Shown one piece after another: positions 1 to 6,904 of a stretch of DNA of 31,278 bases. The first letter of the stretch is position 1. Each line of letters begins with the position of its first letter. The stretch spans positions 1 through 31,278 of the forward strand of contig JAEWEK010000068.1 in NCBI GenBank assembly GCA_023389425.1. Reading direction: 5' to 3'. The notes beneath the pieces were generated by a model, which saw only the letters and a list, made by a program, of their open reading frames with translations, had not been told where the DNA came from and made no database searches. Position numbers and translations under genes: made by a program. Source of the stretch: Pseudomonadota bacterium (lineage in GTDB: Bacteria; Pseudomonadota; Gammaproteobacteria; Burkholderiales; Burkholderiaceae_D).

Positions 1-15
1 CACAGCAGGCCTGGA

Positions 16-33
16 TCCCGGCCTGGGCCGGGA
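16..33. repeat. Short GC-rich palindrome, dispersed-repeat type
   Basis: TCCCGGC, a CTGG loop and GCCGGGA form a perfect 7-bp stem inside the phrase CTGGATCCCGGCC...GGGACGACG. Similar palindromes (GGATCCC...GGGATGACG) are scattered between genes in many proteobacteria. Only one copy was noticed in this window, so the repeat status rests on general knowledge. It lies downstream of the minus-strand gene ending at 74 and could also help end transcription, although no T-run follows. Confidence 0.4.
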
Positions 34-50
34 CGACGGTCAAAGGCTGA

Positions 51-70
51 CTAAACCCGACTAAACCCCA
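51..70. repeat. Two tandem copies of a 10-bp unit
   Basis: CTAAACCCGA is followed directly by CTAAACCCCA, a 10-bp unit repeated with one difference. It sits a few bases past the stop codon of the minus-strand gene at 74. No function can be assigned. Confidence 0.5.
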
Positions 71-73
71 AGC

Positions 74-529
74 CTAATGGTGAGTATGCCCATCCTCCTT
101 GCGCACCTGCGCCTGCTGCAATGCCGGCTCGCCCAGCACTTCCTCGTTGCGCGCCTCGATGGCGGCCGCGTGCTGGTGGTCGGTGCTGGCCTGCACCATC
201 TCGGGCGGCACCTCGATCCGCGTGACGCTGGAAGCCACCGCGGGCGGATCGCTGGCCGGGAAGGTCATCTCGACCGAGTCGTCGATCAGGGCGTCTTCCG
301 CCAGTTCCTTCGGCGTTTCCATTTCCTCGGCCGCCAGCAACTTGATCGCCTGCACCGTCTTGACGATCTTCAAATCGCCCAGCTCGCCAACGGTATTGAC
401 ACCGAAGGCCCGGCGCAAGGCTTCGGCCTGCTCGTCGGTGACATCGGCCAGCGCCGTCAGCGGCGCGTGGCACAGGTCGCGCAGGCATTTTTCCCGGTAT
501 TGGTCCTTCACGATGCTGTGGATATTCAT
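74..529 (-). CDS. Small acidic hypothetical protein, possible stress protein
   Basis: 151 residues from the ATG at 529, chosen because AAAGGA lies 5 bases upstream; an in-frame upstream extension has no ribosome-binding site and low-complexity Arg-rich content. Residues about 20-60 (LTALADVTDEQAEALRRAFG and onward) look like a helix-hairpin-helix type fold. Residues about 87-97 carry the phrase MTFPASDPPAV, a motif seen in many small uncharacterised proteobacterial proteins. The tail is charged and His-rich, ending HTHH. There is no signal peptide, so it is probably cytosolic. It is divergent from the hybrid kinase at 793 and shares an upstream 12-mer with the hemerythrin gene at 2438-2908. 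I do not recognise a named family; a stress role is inference. Confidence 0.75.
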   Translation of the reverse strand: MNIHSIVKDQYREKCLRDLCHAPLTALADVTDEQAEALRRAFGVNTVGELGDLKIVKTVQAIKLLAAEEMETPKELAEDALIDDSVEMTFPASDPPAVASSVTRIEVPPEMVQASTDHQHAAAIEARNEEVLGEPALQQAQVRKEDGHTHH

Positions 530-613
530 CTTTGTCCTTTCAAGAATGGCCCCCGTTCTCCAACGACGCAGTCGAACCGGACACGCTCCGACTATCCCAC
601 AACAGTCCCGAAA

Positions 614-625
614 AGGTATGTGCGA
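614..625 (-). promoter_or_regulatory. 12-mer shared upstream of two minus-strand genes
   Basis: AGGTATGTGCGA (TCGCACATACCT on the minus strand) is identical to 2986-2997. This copy begins 85 bases upstream of the start codon at 529; the other begins 78 bases upstream of the hemerythrin start at 2908. The matching position suggests a common promoter element or operator. It does not fit a standard sigma70, RpoN or EcfG consensus that I recognise. Confidence 0.4.
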
Positions 626-722
626 TAGCGTACTGTGTACCCCGCGCACGATAGCCGCACGTCATCGAAATTGGCCGTTTGCCGTGATATGATGGTTTGT
701 TGCAACGTGGGTATGTTTTGTT

Positions 723-751
723 TCGGCAATTTTTCAAAGCTCTGCTATGCT
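723..751 (+). promoter_or_regulatory. Sigma70/RpoS-like promoter of the hybrid kinase
   Basis: TCGGCA (-35, 4 of 6 matches) is followed by a 17-base spacer and TATGCT (-10), which is preceded by TGC as in an extended -10. The phrase CTATGCTTTTAA resembles RpoS-preferred -10 regions. A start site near 758 would leave a leader of about 35 bases before the GTG at 793. Prediction from consensus only. Confidence 0.4.
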
Positions 752-792
752 TTTAACAAACGAGATGCGACCCGTCGCCGATTGATATAGCC

Positions 793-2424
793 GTGCCGAA
801 AACCGATAAACCGAAGATCCTGGTGGTCAACGATGACCCCGCGAGCCTGCTGGCACTGACCAGCTTGCTTGACCAATGGGCCGAGGAGACCAACTACACC
901 GTCGTGTCCGCGCGCTCGGGCCAGGAGGCGCTGCGCCAGGTCCTGCTGCACGATTTCGCGGTGATCCTGCTGGACGTGAACATGCCCGGCATGGACGGTT
1001 TCGAGACCGCAGAGGCCATCCACCAGCGCGCCCGCTCCGCCGACATTCCGATCATCTTCGTCACCGCCTTCCTCGCGGATGAAATCGACCGCCTCAAGGC
1101 TTACCAGCGCGGCGCCGTCGATTTCCTGTTCACCCCGGTCATTCCGCAGATCCTGCACGCCAAGGTGTCGGTGTTCGTGGCGCTCGCCAACAAGAACGAG
1201 CAGCTGCGGCGCCAGGCCGAAAAGCTGTCCCAGCGCACCGCCGAGCTGACCTCCACCAACCGCCAGCTCACCCACGAAATCGAGGAGCGCCGCCTGGTCG
1301 AGCGCAAGAGCCACGCCAAGGACGAATTCCTGGCCATGCTGGGTCACGAGCTGCGCAACCCGCTGTCGGCCATTTCCAGCGCCGCCGCCCTGATGTCGAT
1401 GCCGGGCGCGGAAAACAATGGCCGCGCGCGCGCCATCATCCAGCGCCAGAGCCAGCATTTGTCGCGTATCGTCGACGACCTGCTCGACCTGTCGCGCGCC
1501 ATGTCCGGCAAGATTTTGCTGAACAAGAAAGCGATCGACTTCGCCGCGCTGGCCTCGAGCTGCCTCGACACCTTCCGCGCCACCGGCCGTACCGCCGGCT
1601 ACACCATGCACGTCGACCTGTCGCCGGCGTGGATCGAGGGCGATCCCACCCGCCTCGAGCAGGTGGCCTGCAACCTGATCGACAACGCGCTCAAGTACAC
1701 GCCCGAAGGCGGCACGATCGATATCGTGCTCGGCGGCACCGACAAGGAAATCGTCTTCACGGTCGCCGATTCGGGCGTCGGCATCGGGCCGGAGCTGCTG
1801 CCCCACGTATTCGACGTCTTCGTGCAGGGCACGATTTCGCTCGACCGCGCGCAAGGCGGTCTCGGCATCGGCCTGTCGCTGGTGCGCAGGCTGGTCGAAC
1901 TGCACGGCGGCAGCGTCCACGCCCACAGCGATGGCAACCACTCTGGCAGCCGCTTCGAAATCCGCATGCCGCGCATCGCCGCGCCCAGCGCTCCGACGCT
2001 GGCGCCGCGCCGCAACACAGCCGGCCACGGCAAGCCGAGCATCCTGCTGATCGAAGACAATGAAGACGGCCGCGAGATGATGGCCTCGATGCTCGCCGCC
2101 TACCATTACCCGGTACGCCAGGCGGCGGACGGCCTGGACGGCGTGGCCGTGGCCAGCGCCGAGCCCGCCGACGTCGCACTGGTGGACATCGGCCTGCCCG
2201 GCATCGACGGCTACGAGGTCGCGCGCCGCCTGCGGCAACACCCGGCCACGCGCAATATGCGCCTGATCGCCCTCACCGGCTACGGCCTGGCGGAAGACCA
2301 GCGGCGCGTGATGGAGGCGGGCTTCGACCTGCACCTGGTCAAGCCGGTGGACATCAAGCTGCTGCTCGATGCGATCGGCGAACAGGCCACGGTGCAGCCG
2401 ACGACGCCGTCGGAAACGGCCTGA
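793..2424 (+). CDS. Hybrid histidine kinase with receiver domains at both ends
   Basis: 543-residue soluble protein with the order REC, coiled coil, HisKA, HATPase, REC. REC1 (about 8-125) has phosphoacceptor D61 in LDVNMPG and T91, but the usual Lys before the conserved Pro is Thr114 (FLFTPV). A coiled coil spans about 130-175. HisKA carries H185 in MLGHELRNP. The HATPase (about 285-395) shows NLIDNALKYT, DSGVGIG and GLGIGLSLV. REC2 (about 417-535) has VDIGLPG, LTGYG and the normal LVKPV. No membrane segment is present, so input probably comes through REC1 from another kinase. It starts at GTG 793, where no clear ribosome-binding site is visible. It converges on the hemerythrin gene with 13 bases between stops. 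Function in phosphorelay is firm by family; its signal is unknown. Confidence 0.93.
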   Translation: MPKTDKPKILVVNDDPASLLALTSLLDQWAEETNYTVVSARSGQEALRQVLLHDFAVILLDVNMPGMDGFETAEAIHQRARSADIPIIFVTAFLADEIDRLKAYQRGAVDFLFTPVIPQILHAKVSVFVALANKNEQLRRQAEKLSQRTAELTSTNRQLTHEIEERRLVERKSHAKDEFLAMLGHELRNPLSAISSAAALMSMPGAENNGRARAIIQRQSQHLSRIVDDLLDLSRAMSGKILLNKKAIDFAALASSCLDTFRATGRTAGYTMHVDLSPAWIEGDPTRLEQVACNLIDNALKYTPEGGTIDIVLGGTDKEIVFTVADSGVGIGPELLPHVFDVFVQGTISLDRAQGGLGIGLSLVRRLVELHGGSVHAHSDGNHSGSRFEIRMPRIAAPSAPTLAPRRNTAGHGKPSILLIEDNEDGREMMASMLAAYHYPVRQAADGLDGVAVASAEPADVALVDIGLPGIDGYEVARRLRQHPATRNMRLIALTGYGLAEDQRRVMEAGFDLHLVKPVDIKLLLDAIGEQATVQPTTPSETA

Positions 2425-2437
2425 ACGAAGCAGCCAC

Positions 2438-2908
2438 CTAAGAGTTCGTCTGCTCCAGTTCCTGCTTTCGCTCGGCCATTTCCGCGCCCAGCGTTACGAG
2501 ATCGATGCCGCTCTTCTTCGCCATCGGGAACATTTCCTTTTCTTCTTCCTGCACGTGGTGGTCGATCTGCTCCGACAGCACCTTGACCTTGGCGTCATAC
2601 AGCTCGTCGTCCGGATCCATTTCCTGGATCTGCGCGATCAGGTCCTTGGCCGCCGCGTGTTCGACCACGGCCTCGTCCACCTTGTCCTCGGCATCCTTGG
2701 CCGACTCGCGCACGGCCGGATAAAAGATCTCTTCCTCGATGGTCGCGTGCACAATCAGCGCATTGCAGATCTGGTCCGCTAACTTTTTCTTGGAAACCTT
2801 GGCGCGGTCGGTCAGTTTCTCGTACTGATCGAACAGGCCCGCGACCTCCCGGTGTTCTGCCGTCAGCATGGCAACCGCGTCCTGCGGTGCGTTCGATTTC
2901 GTGGTCAT
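2438..2908 (-). CDS. Hemerythrin HHE domain protein
   Basis: 156 residues from the ATG at 2908, preceded by AGGGAGA at a good distance; a longer in-frame reading upstream lacks any such site. The four-helix HHE fold is read from spaced His/Glu ligands: LTAEHREV, IVHATIEEEIFYP, VVEHAAAKD and IDHHVQEEEKEMFP. This pattern matches the di-iron binding helices of bacterial hemerythrin-like proteins, which bind O2 or NO or help iron homeostasis. No signal peptide is visible. It lies divergent from a small histidine kinase (3066) and shares an upstream 12-mer with the gene at 74-529. The family is clear; the exact ligand and role are not. Confidence 0.92.
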   Translation of the reverse strand: MTTKSNAPQDAVAMLTAEHREVAGLFDQYEKLTDRAKVSKKKLADQICNALIVHATIEEEIFYPAVRESAKDAEDKVDEAVVEHAAAKDLIAQIQEMDPDDELYDAKVKVLSEQIDHHVQEEEKEMFPMAKKSGIDLVTLGAEMAERKQELEQTNS

Positions 2909-2985
2909 GTATCCGTTCTCCCTGATTGAAAGCGTTGGTGAAGTGGCCCGCAGGCCCGCCTCAAGCGTCGCCTGAAATCCGGCGC

Positions 2986-2997
2986 AGGTATGTGCGA
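2986..2997 (-). promoter_or_regulatory. Second copy of the shared 12-mer
   Basis: AGGTATGTGCGA, identical to 614-625, sits 78 bases upstream of the hemerythrin start codon at 2908. See the first copy for interpretation. Confidence 0.4.
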
Positions 2998-3065
2998 CCA
3001 CGCACGCCGCGCGCCGTGAACTTGTCACCTTGTTGTATGATCCGGGAAACATTTACCCTGTCCAT

Positions 3066-3758
3066 ATGACCCAGCCCGCGCCACCGACGGAGAACGAACA
3101 GCAGCTCGCCGCCCGCGTGGCCGAGCTGTCCGAGCTGCTTGGCTACCTGGCCAATTGCTGGGACGACGAACGGCGCCTGCTGGCACGCCAGCTGCACGAC
3201 AACCTCGGCTCGTCGATGACGGCCCTGACCATGCACCTTGGCCTGCTCACCCAGCAACTCCCCGAAGGCAAGGCGCGCGAACGGGCCGGCCAGATGAAGC
3301 AGCTGCTGGCCGCCATCATCGACACCAACCGCCAGATGCAGCTGGCGCTGTGGAACGACAAGCTCGAATTCCTTGGCGTGAAAGCCGCGCTGTCGGAGCT
3401 GGCATCGCAGTTCGCCGACGAACGCGGCATCGCCGCCCGCGCCAGCATGCCCGACGACGACCCGCATTTCAGCCGCGAACAGGGCGTGCTGCTGCTGCGC
3501 TGCGCTGAGGAAGGCCTGCGCAACATCGCCGATCACACGCAGGCGACCGAAGCCGTCCTCATCCTTGACGACGACGGCGACCACGCCATGCTGACGGTGC
3601 GCGACAACGGCACCGGCCCGGTTGGCGACCCGTTCGCCAAGCCGTCCTGCCACGGCCTGCGCATGCTGCGCGAACGGGCCCGCCTGCTGGGCGGCACCGT
3701 GGCGCTGTCCGCGCACCCGGATGGCGGCGCCGCGCTGACCATGACCCTTCCGCACTGA
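3066..3758 (+). CDS. Soluble sensor histidine kinase, HisKA_3 (NarX/DegS) type
   Basis: 230 residues from ATG 3066; an in-frame TTG at 3030 would add 12 residues and no ribosome-binding site clearly decides between them. The H-box is LARQLHDNLGSSMTALTMHL, typical of HisKA_3 dimerisation domains. The HATPase follows with EEGLRNIADHTQ, VRDNGTGP and CHGLRMLRERARLLGG. There is no membrane or PAS-like sensor part, so it is a minimal cytosolic kinase. Such kinases normally pair with a LuxR-type response regulator, but none adjoins it. The stop codon overlaps the ATG of a spurious reading upstream of modA. It is divergent from the hemerythrin gene, hinting at an oxygen, NO or redox link (inference). 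Confidence 0.85.
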   Translation: MTQPAPPTENEQQLAARVAELSELLGYLANCWDDERRLLARQLHDNLGSSMTALTMHLGLLTQQLPEGKARERAGQMKQLLAAIIDTNRQMQLALWNDKLEFLGVKAALSELASQFADERGIAARASMPDDDPHFSREQGVLLLRCAEEGLRNIADHTQATEAVLILDDDGDHAMLTVRDNGTGPVGDPFAKPSCHGLRMLRERARLLGGTVALSAHPDGGAALTMTLPH

Positions 3759-3789
3759 TGCAGCGGCCGCGCCGCGATAGCTTCCGGCC

Positions 3790-3817
3790 ATCGCTATATA
3801 CCAAGATATATAACGAT
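3790..3817. promoter_or_regulatory. ModE operator overlapping the modA promoter
   Basis: ATCGCTATATA and TATATAACGAT form an inverted repeat with 10 of 11 pairs matching around a 6-base CCAAGA spacer. This closely matches the known ModE operator pattern (CGnTATATA, short gap, TATATAACG). It ends 39 bases before the modA ATG at 3857, so bound ModE-molybdate would cover the promoter region. A modE gene closes the same operon at 6042-6857, so feedback repression is strongly suggested. Confidence 0.9.
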
Positions 3818-3856
3818 GGTGTACACTGGCGCATCGACAACTCCACAGTCACCGCC

Positions 3857-4603
3857 ATGTTCCAGCGACTGCTCGCCGCCCTCCTTCTTTGCGGCATCGC
3901 CGTGGGTGCCGGCGCGGCCGAGATCACCGTGTCGGCCGCCGCCAGCCTGACCGACGCCTTCAAGGAAATCGCCAGGACCTACGAGGCTCAGCATCCGGGC
4001 GCGAAAGTCCTGCTCAATTTCGGCGCGTCCGGCGCCCTGCTGCAGCAGATCGCCAAGGGCGCGCCGGTCGACGTGTTCGCCTCCGCCGACCAGGAAACCA
4101 TGGACAGCGCCGCCAGCCAGCAGCTGCTGGCCCCCGGCGAGCGCCGCGACTTCGTGCGCAACACGCTGGTGGTTGTGGTCCCGGCCGACAGCAAGCTGGC
4201 GCTGCGCCAGGTCGGCGACCTGCTTCAGCCGGGCGTGCACCGCATCGCCGTCGGCAACCCGGCCAGCGTGCCGGTCGGCCGCTACACCCGCGAGGCGCTG
4301 GCGGCGCACAAGCTGTGGGACGAACTCGGCCAGCGCATGGTTATGGCGACCAATGTGCGCCAGGCACTGGACTACGTGGCGCGCGGCGAGGCCGACGCCG
4401 GCTTCGTCTACGGCACCGATGCCGCCATCGCCAGGGACAGCGTCAAGGTGGCGCTGCAGGTGCCTCTGGACAAGCCGATCACCTATCCGATCGCCCTCAC
4501 CTCGGCCAGCGCCAACAAGGACGAGGCGCGCCGTTTCATCGCCTGGGTGATGGCGCCGGCATCGCAAGCCGTGCTGGCGCGCTACGGCTTCGCCAAGCCC
4601 TGA
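3857..4603 (+). CDS. modA: Molybdate ABC transporter substrate-binding protein ModA
   Basis: 248 residues from the ATG at 3857, chosen because it opens a signal peptide (FQRLLAALLLCGIAVGAGAA, cleavage before EITV). The mature protein begins with ITVSAAASLTDAFKEI and continues with NFGASGALLQQIAKGAPVDVFASAD, the oxyanion-binding signature of periplasmic ModA. Later segments such as TYPIALTSAS and AVLARYGF also fit the family. It binds molybdate or tungstate in the periplasm and delivers it to ModBC. It is the first gene of modABC-modE; modB starts 10 bases after its stop. The operator at 3790-3817 implies repression when molybdate is plentiful. Confidence 0.96.
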   Translation: MFQRLLAALLLCGIAVGAGAAEITVSAAASLTDAFKEIARTYEAQHPGAKVLLNFGASGALLQQIAKGAPVDVFASADQETMDSAASQQLLAPGERRDFVRNTLVVVVPADSKLALRQVGDLLQPGVHRIAVGNPASVPVGRYTREALAAHKLWDELGQRMVMATNVRQALDYVARGEADAGFVYGTDAAIARDSVKVALQVPLDKPITYPIALTSASANKDEARRFIAWVMAPASQAVLARYGFAKP

Positions 4604-4613
4604 GGCCTGCCTG

Positions 4614-5285
4614 ATGGAAGGAACCGCCACCGCGCTCGCCCTGTCGCTCAAGGTCTCCCTGCTGGCGACCGCGATCGACCTGGTGCTGGGCGTCGCCGTC
4701 GGCTACCTGCTGGCACGCAAGCGCTTCCCCGGGCGCGACCTGCTGGACGCGATGCTGACCCTGCCGATGGTGATGCCGCCGACCGTGCTCGGCTACTACC
4801 TGCTGGTCCTGCTCGGCCGCCGCGGCGCGATCGGCGGCTGGCTGCAGGATACCTTCGGCATCAACCTGATCTTCACTTGGCAGGGCGCCGTCATCGCCGC
4901 CGCCGTGGTCGCCTTCCCACTGGTGTTCAAGCCGGCCCGCGCCGCCTTCGAATCGATCGACGAGCGCATCGAGAATGCGGGACGGGTGCTGGGCGTGTCT
5001 GAACTGGCGCTGTTCTTCCGCGTCACATTGCCGCTGGCCTGGCGTGGCATTCTTGCCGGCGTCCTGCTCGCTTTCGCGCGCGCGCTCGGCGAATTTGGCG
5101 CTACGCTCATGGTTGCAGGCAGCATTCCCGGCCGCACCCAGACCCTGTCGATCGCTGTCTACGAAGCGGTGCAGGCCGGGCAGGACGATATCGCCAACGG
5201 CCTCGTGATCATCACCTCGGTGCTCTGCATCGCGGTCCTGCTGACGGCGGGCAGGCTGGCGCCGGGCCAGCCGCTCAGGCGCTGA
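4614..5285 (+). CDS. modB: Molybdate ABC transporter permease ModB
   Basis: 223 residues with five to six membrane segments and normal length for ModB. The early segment ALALSLKVSLLATAIDLVLG is followed by TLPMVMPPTVLGYYLL, typical of ModB. The cytoplasmic EAA-type loop reads ENAGRVLGVSELALFFRVTL, followed by ALGEFGATLMVAGSIPGRTQT, another ModB hallmark. It forms the inner-membrane channel as a dimer with ModC. It lies 10 bases after modA and a few bases before modC, consistent with one transcript. Confidence 0.96.
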   Translation: MEGTATALALSLKVSLLATAIDLVLGVAVGYLLARKRFPGRDLLDAMLTLPMVMPPTVLGYYLLVLLGRRGAIGGWLQDTFGINLIFTWQGAVIAAAVVAFPLVFKPARAAFESIDERIENAGRVLGVSELALFFRVTLPLAWRGILAGVLLAFARALGEFGATLMVAGSIPGRTQTLSIAVYEAVQAGQDDIANGLVIITSVLCIAVLLTAGRLAPGQPLRR

Positions 5286-5295
5286 GGAAGTGGCC

Positions 5296-6045
5296 GTGTT
5301 CGACGTCGCCATCCACAAAACCCTGCGCGCCGGCAAGCGCAGTTTCGCCTTGCGCGTGGCGTTCCAAACGGACCGCCAGCGCGTCGTCATCGTCGGCCCT
5401 TCCGGCTCCGGCAAGAGCCTGACCCTGCAAGCGATCGCCGGCCTGCTGCGTCCGGACGAGGGTCGCATCGCCGTCGCCGGGACCGAGCTGTTCAATTCCG
5501 CCAGCGGCCATGACCTGCGCCCACAGGACCGCGGCGTCGGCTACCTGTTCCAGGATTACGCGCTGTTCCCGCACCTGACGGTGCGCCAGAACATCGGTTT
5601 CGGCCTGAACCGCCGCTGGCTCAACCGCGAAAGGCCGGAGCACGCCGGCGCCATCGATTACTGGCTCGAAGCCTTCCACTTGCAGCAGGTGGCGCAGCAG
5701 CGGCCGGACGAGCTGTCGGGAGGCCAGCGCCAGCGCGTTGCCCTGGCGCGCGCCCTCGCCCCGCATCCCTCGGCGCTGCTACTGGACGAACCCTTCGCCG
5801 CTCTCGACCGCGGCCTGCGCGCCCACCTCCGCAGCGAACTGGACCAAGTACAGCGCCATCTCGCGATCCCGATGATCCTGATTACCCATGACGAAGAAGA
5901 TGCCGAACTCCTCGGCGACCATATCGTGAGGCTGCGCGACGGCAGGGTCGACGACGGTCCGGATCGCATTGCCGATGACACCGCCGGATGCCACGATCTG
6001 GCGTTCCCGCCAACCAGCGCGCCCGCGACTTCGAGGAATCCATGA
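5296..6045 (+). CDS. modC: Molybdate ABC transporter ATPase ModC, short form
   Basis: 249 residues from GTG 5296, chosen because AGGA at 5285-5288 is 7 bases away; GTG 5290 is in frame but too close to that site. Walker A is GPSGSGKS, the Q-loop is in YLFQDYALFPHLTV, the ABC signature is LSGGQRQR, Walker B is LLLDEPFAALD and the H-loop is LITHDEED. This matches the nucleotide-binding domain of ModC. The protein stops soon after that domain, so the C-terminal TOBE/Mop domain found in classical ModC (about 350 residues) is missing. The stop overlaps the modE ATG (ATGA), implying translational coupling. The odd short length could be a lineage feature rather than damage. Confidence 0.93.
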   Translation: MFDVAIHKTLRAGKRSFALRVAFQTDRQRVVIVGPSGSGKSLTLQAIAGLLRPDEGRIAVAGTELFNSASGHDLRPQDRGVGYLFQDYALFPHLTVRQNIGFGLNRRWLNRERPEHAGAIDYWLEAFHLQQVAQQRPDELSGGQRQRVALARALAPHPSALLLDEPFAALDRGLRAHLRSELDQVQRHLAIPMILITHDEEDAELLGDHIVRLRDGRVDDGPDRIADDTAGCHDLAFPPTSAPATSRNP

Positions 6046-6857
6046 CGGCACCACAGACCAGCAGCATCGCGCTGGAAGGATCGGTCTGGCTGACCGTCGG
6101 CGGTGAAAACTTCGGCGGCCATGCGCGGCTCGCGCTACTGGCGCAGATCGCGGCGTGCGGCTCGATCAGCCAGGCCGCCAAGGCCGTCGGCATGAGCTAC
6201 AAGGGCGCCTGGGACGCGGTGGACGCGATGAACAACCTGGCCGGCGAGCCGCTGGTCGAACGGCTGGCCGGCGGCAAAGGCGGCGGCGGCACCCGCCTCA
6301 CCGAGCGCGGCCATCAGCTGGTGCGCAACTTTCAGCTGGTGGAACAAGAACACCGGAAGTTTGTCGAACGCCTGGGCCAGCAGGCCGGCGGCCTGGAACA
6401 AGATTATCTGCTCATGAGGAGGGTCGGCATGAGAACCAGCGCGCGCAACCAGTTCTTCGGCACCATCAACGCGATCAAGCAAGGCGCCGTCAACGACGAG
6501 ATCGAGCTCGGCGTCGCCGGCGGCCACAAGATCGTCGCCACCATCACGCGGGCCAGCACGCAGGAACTGGGCCTGCGCGTCGGCGGCGAGGCGCTGGCCC
6601 TCATCAAGGCCTCGGCGATCGTCCTGGCCAGCGCGGACACCGAGGCGCGCTTCTCGGCCGGCAACCGGCTCACCGGCATCGTCGCGCGGCTGCAGCCGGG
6701 CGCCGTCAATGCCGAAGTCGTCATCGACCTGGCCGGCGGCGGCTCGGTGGCGGCCGTCATCACCAACGACAGCAGCGAGGCGCTGGGGCTGGAGGTCGGC
6801 GAGCCGGTGTCGGCGCTGTTCAATGCATCGAGCGTGATCATTGCGGTGCCGGACTGA
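6042..6857 (+). CDS. modE: Molybdate-responsive regulator ModE
   Basis: 271 residues from the ATG at 6042, which overlaps the modC stop by four bases. The N-terminal winged helix-turn-helix (about 20-95) contains SISQAAKAVGMSYKGAWDAV and GTRLTERG, as in ModE. Two Mop/TOBE domains follow: the first from about 132 (TSARNQFFGTINAIKQGAVN) and the second from about 206 (NRLTGIVARLQPGAVNAEVV). These bind molybdate and permit dimer-mediated DNA binding. The expected target is the operator at 3790-3817, so the operon is probably autoregulated. In E. coli modE is transcribed separately from modABC; here it is the last gene of the operon. Family identity is firm. Confidence 0.96.
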   Translation: MTAPQTSSIALEGSVWLTVGGENFGGHARLALLAQIAACGSISQAAKAVGMSYKGAWDAVDAMNNLAGEPLVERLAGGKGGGGTRLTERGHQLVRNFQLVEQEHRKFVERLGQQAGGLEQDYLLMRRVGMRTSARNQFFGTINAIKQGAVNDEIELGVAGGHKIVATITRASTQELGLRVGGEALALIKASAIVLASADTEARFSAGNRLTGIVARLQPGAVNAEVVIDLAGGGSVAAVITNDSSEALGLEVGEPVSALFNASSVIIAVPD

Positions 6858-6866
6858 GGCAAGGCG

Positions 6867-6900
6867 CACAGCCGGCAATCCATCGGGATCGCCGGCTGTG
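6867..6900. terminator. Bidirectional hairpin between modE and pirin
   Basis: CACAGCCGGC (6867-6876) pairs perfectly with GCCGGCTGTG (6891-6900). Inside, ATCC and GGAT extend the stem past one mismatch. It lies 10 bases after the modE stop and 5 bases before the convergent pirin stop. A long T-run is absent, but position and stem strength suit a shared terminator. Confidence 0.75.
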
Positions 6901-6904
6901 TTCG

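Larger units (their letters stand above)
530..792. other. Divergent intergenic region
   Basis: This 263-base gap separates the minus-strand gene starting at 529 from the plus-strand kinase at 793. It holds the shared 12-mer at 614-625 and a sigma70-like promoter at 723-751. No coding sequence or RNA gene was recognised in it. Confidence 0.6.

Noticed and set aside
745..2334. Long open frame on the minus strand opposite the hybrid kinase
   Set aside because: High-GC DNA gives long antisense frames; this one has no recognisable domain, while the plus strand encodes a complete kinase.
3030..3065. TTG start for the small histidine kinase
   Set aside because: It would add 12 residues without any domain content and has no better ribosome-binding site than ATG 3066.
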